From Chryseobacterium sp. SORGH_AS_0447 (GTDB lineage Bacteria > Bacteroidota > Bacteroidia > Flavobacteriales > Weeksellaceae): DNA of 64,000 nucleotides. A model generated the notes under the pieces. That model was not told the DNA's origin. It worked only from the letters and a program-made list of their open reading frames with translations, and made no database searches. Of this stretch, positions 62,473 to 64,000 are shown piece by piece. The stretch lies in contig NZ_JAUTAR010000001.1 of assembly GCF_030818695.1 (NCBI RefSeq), positions 862,501 to 926,500 on the forward strand. Direction: 5' to 3'. Positions within the stretch are counted from its first letter, which is position 1, and the number at the start of each line of letters is the position of its first letter. A program made the position numbers and the translations under genes.

Positions 62473-62590
62473 AATATTAAAAATCAATTTTTTACATAAA
62501 ATTTAATTACTAATTTCTATAATATGAAATATTGTTGAATTTTTAATATTTTTTTAATATCACAGTGTATTCCATAAACAGAGAAATAAA

Positions 62591-62619
62591 ATGAGACTGT
62601 CCTTTTGGGACAGTCTCAT
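62591..62619 (-). terminator. tsf terminator
   Basis: A perfect 12-bp stem ATGAGACTGTCC / GGACAGTCTCAT, 22 bases after the tsf stop, with T residues following on the minus strand. Confidence 0.9.
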
Positions 62620-62641
62620 CATTATTTTTAATCTGAAAAGA

Positions 62642-63466
62642 TTATAAGCTTACTCTTACAAATCCGGTTACTTTAAGGTCTCCGTTTACAGATTTTACAT
62701 AGTCAGCTACAGACATGCTGCTGTCTTTGATGAAATCCTGGTGTACCAAAGTGTTGTCTTTGTAGAATCTCTGCATTTTACCTTTAAGGATGTTATCGAT
62801 AATGTTTGCAGGCTTACCTTCTTCTGTAAGTTTATGTCTTTCGATTTCCAATTCTTTGTCGATCGTTGCCTGAGAAACTGCGTTCTCATCAAGAGCGATC
62901 GGGTTCATAGCAGCTACCTGCATAGAAACCGCTTTAGCCGCTTCGCTAGCTCCTTCTACGTTAGCAGAAAGTGCAGTGATAGAAGCGATTTTGTTTCCTG
63001 CGTGGATGTAAGCTCCCAAGAAAGGCCCTTCGATTCTTTCGAATGCACCGATCTCGATTTTCTCACCGATAACTCCGGTTTGCTCGATTAATTTTTCAGC
63101 AACCGTAAGCCCGTGGAAATCAGTAGCCAATAATTCTTCTTTTGTAGCTGCGAAAATTGCCATTTCAGCCAATTCGTAAGCCAACTCGATGAACGCTTCG
63201 TTCTTAGCAACGAAATCGGTTTCACAGTTCAAAGAGATTACAACACCTAACGTGTTGTCTTCGTTTACTCTTGCGATTACTGCACCTTCAGTAGACTCTC
63301 TGTCCGCTCTGTTAGCCGCAACTTTCTGTCCTTTTTTTCTAAGGATATCTACTGCTTTTTCGAAATCTCCTTCAGCTTCTACTAAAGCTTTCTTGCAGTC
63401 CATCATACCTGCACCTGTTTGGTTTCTCAATTTTGCTACGTCTGCAGCAGCTGGTGTATAAGACAT
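62642..63466 (-). CDS. tsf: Translation elongation factor Ts
   Basis: 274 residues. It is the GDP/GTP exchange factor of EF-Tu. AAADVAKLRNQTGAGMMDCKKALVEAEGDFEKAVDILRKKG is the diagnostic N-terminal UBA-like domain, and SLNCETDFVAKNEAF lies in the exchange core. The C-terminal part includes MQVAAMNPIAL and GFVRVSL. Usually it directly follows rpsB; here it is 18 kb from rpsB and on the opposite strand, with its own -7 box and terminator. Confidence 0.98.
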   Translation of the reverse strand: MSYTPAAADVAKLRNQTGAGMMDCKKALVEAEGDFEKAVDILRKKGQKVAANRADRESTEGAVIARVNEDNTLGVVISLNCETDFVAKNEAFIELAYELAEMAIFAATKEELLATDFHGLTVAEKLIEQTGVIGEKIEIGAFERIEGPFLGAYIHAGNKIASITALSANVEGASEAAKAVSMQVAAMNPIALDENAVSQATIDKELEIERHKLTEEGKPANIIDNILKGKMQRFYKDNTLVHQDFIKDSSMSVADYVKSVNGDLKVTGFVRVSL

Positions 63467-63528
63467 AATATCTATTATTTTTTTATTTAAGGTTTAGTAT
63501 TAATTTTTAGCTTAATTTTAAAGCGATG

Positions 63529-63536
63529 CAAAGATA
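63529..63536 (-). promoter_or_regulatory. tsf -7 box (TATCTTTG)
   Basis: An exact TAnnTTTG match on the minus strand followed by C. It lies 62 bases upstream of the tsf start. The short divergent region (145 bases) must also hold the promoter of the plus-strand gene at 63612. No -33 TTG was found at the usual distance. Confidence 0.55.
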
Positions 63537-63611
63537 ATGATTTTAATGATAAACTAAAAAATGACTTTTTGCGTTATTTGTATATTTAATAAATTTTTAA
63601 ATGTTTACTTA

Positions 63612-64000
63612 ATGAAAAAAATATTCTTCCTCATATTTTTATGTATTTTCACCCTCGGTTTTTCTCAAAAAAAGAAAAAAACGAAATCCAAAGCCATCGT
63701 AGAAAAGGAAACAGCGATCATTTATACGGAAAGTGATGCAGAGGCAACGGCCGAGGCTAGGGTAGTGGCCGGCTTTCTGAAACAGAATCCGGGACACGCC
63801 AAAACCGATTATTTCAAGAAGAAGCTTATCCAGATGATTATGGCCAATAATTCTCCTGAGGCCAAACCGACAATTAAAGCAGTCAGCGAAGATAAAATCC
63901 GGCAGATGGTTCTGGATAACAATAAACTGAACAATGCCAAGACCATAGCCGCTGCCAGTACGGGTTCCGCAAAAACAGAAAACGCATTAGGCGGAAGCAA
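63612..64000 (+). CDS. Exported protein, 5' part only, resembles DUF6759-like N-terminal domain
   Basis: 129 codons are visible before the window ends. A signal peptide (FFLIFLCIFTLGFSQ) is followed by a Lys-rich segment. The phrase ARVVAGFLKQNPGHAKTDYFKKKLIQMIMANNSPEAKPTIK parallels the block INAFLRDAHPDDPRRSVLKPRVMEMMKEYIKN of the secreted paralogs at 44.5-47.3 kb, with an xxxFL + 9-12 residues + K-L/V pattern, though identity is low. It is divergent from tsf. Membership of the family is tentative. Confidence 0.6.
   Translation, partial: MKKIFFLIFLCIFTLGFSQKKKKTKSKAIVEKETAIIYTESDAEATAEARVVAGFLKQNPGHAKTDYFKKKLIQMIMANNSPEAKPTIKAVSEDKIRQMVLDNNKLNNAKTIAAASTGSAKTENALGGS

Noticed and set aside
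62741..63091. 116-codon plus-strand frame
   Set aside because: Antisense to tsf.
44400..63611. Inverted repeats or an insertion sequence at the ends of the proposed inversion
   Set aside because: Both flanks were read for inverted repeats and transposase frames; none was found, so the mechanism of the inversion is left open.
63809..64000. 63-codon minus-strand frame at the window end
   Set aside because: It is opposite a plus-strand gene with a clear signal peptide and start at 63612.

Overview
The window is chromosomal DNA from a member of the Bacteroidota, most likely Chryseobacterium or a close Flavobacteriia/Weeksellaceae relative. The main signs are a SusC/SusD pair, four very large surface proteins with the gliding-motility-type (type B, type IX secretion) C-terminal domain, the Bacteroidetes-specific GlmU-like protein, IcmF, DUF4407, GIN/DUF4252 proteins, and promoters of the Bacteroidetes type (TAnnTTTG at -7, sometimes TTG at -33) with almost no Shine-Dalgarno sites. 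Coding DNA is moderately AT-rich, and one patch (about 21.0-22.3 kb) is much more AT-rich.

Layout. 1-600: 3' end of a 23S rRNA, the 5S rRNA and a terminator, followed by AT-rich simple-sequence DNA and a structured dispersed element. 1.0-6.3 kb (minus): a five-gene operon that looks like a chaperone-usher pilus system (subunit, PapD-like chaperone, large usher-like barrel protein, two more subunits). 6.6-9.1 kb (minus): an Omp85/BamA-like barrel protein and a short-chain dehydrogenase. 9.5-15.9 kb (plus): SusC, SusD and a phosphodiesterase-alkaline phosphatase fusion, probably an organophosphate scavenging locus. 15.9-19.2 kb (minus): aroA, a MazG-like gene, a small membrane protein and a beta-helix lipoprotein. 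19.4-20.9 kb (plus): rpmE2 and a GlmU-like gene. 21.0-23.8 kb (minus): an AT-rich accessory cluster with a modular lipoprotein carrying a JAMM-like motif. 24.0-28.2 kb (plus): an XRE regulator, then an ECF sigma factor operon with a membrane anti-sigma candidate and GIN/DUF4252 envelope proteins. 28.3-42.3 kb: guaB, KTSC, DUF4407, a lipoprotein, ruvC, a PadR regulator with two membrane partners, a Dph6-like ATPase, a TPR protein, a polysaccharide deacetylase with a YfaP-like TPR protein, icmF and a small membrane protein. 42.5-44.4 kb (plus): rplM, rpsI, rpsB.

44.5-63.5 kb is a solid block of ten minus-strand genes: three paralogous small secreted proteins (DUF6759-like), trmB, a carboxypeptidase-regulatory-domain protein, four giant paralogous IgGFc-binding-like/type IX-sorted adhesin candidates, and tsf. 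The window ends in a plus-strand gene that resembles the small secreted paralogs. tsf normally follows rpsB directly. Inverting this one block would put tsf back next to rpsB and would also put the DUF6759-like genes side by side, so an inversion is a simple explanation for the layout.

The loci most worth attention are the chaperone-usher-like operon with its internal attenuator, the SusCD/phosphatase-fusion locus, the AT-rich lipoprotein cluster with a possible JAMM domain, and the surface-protein block between rpsB and tsf.
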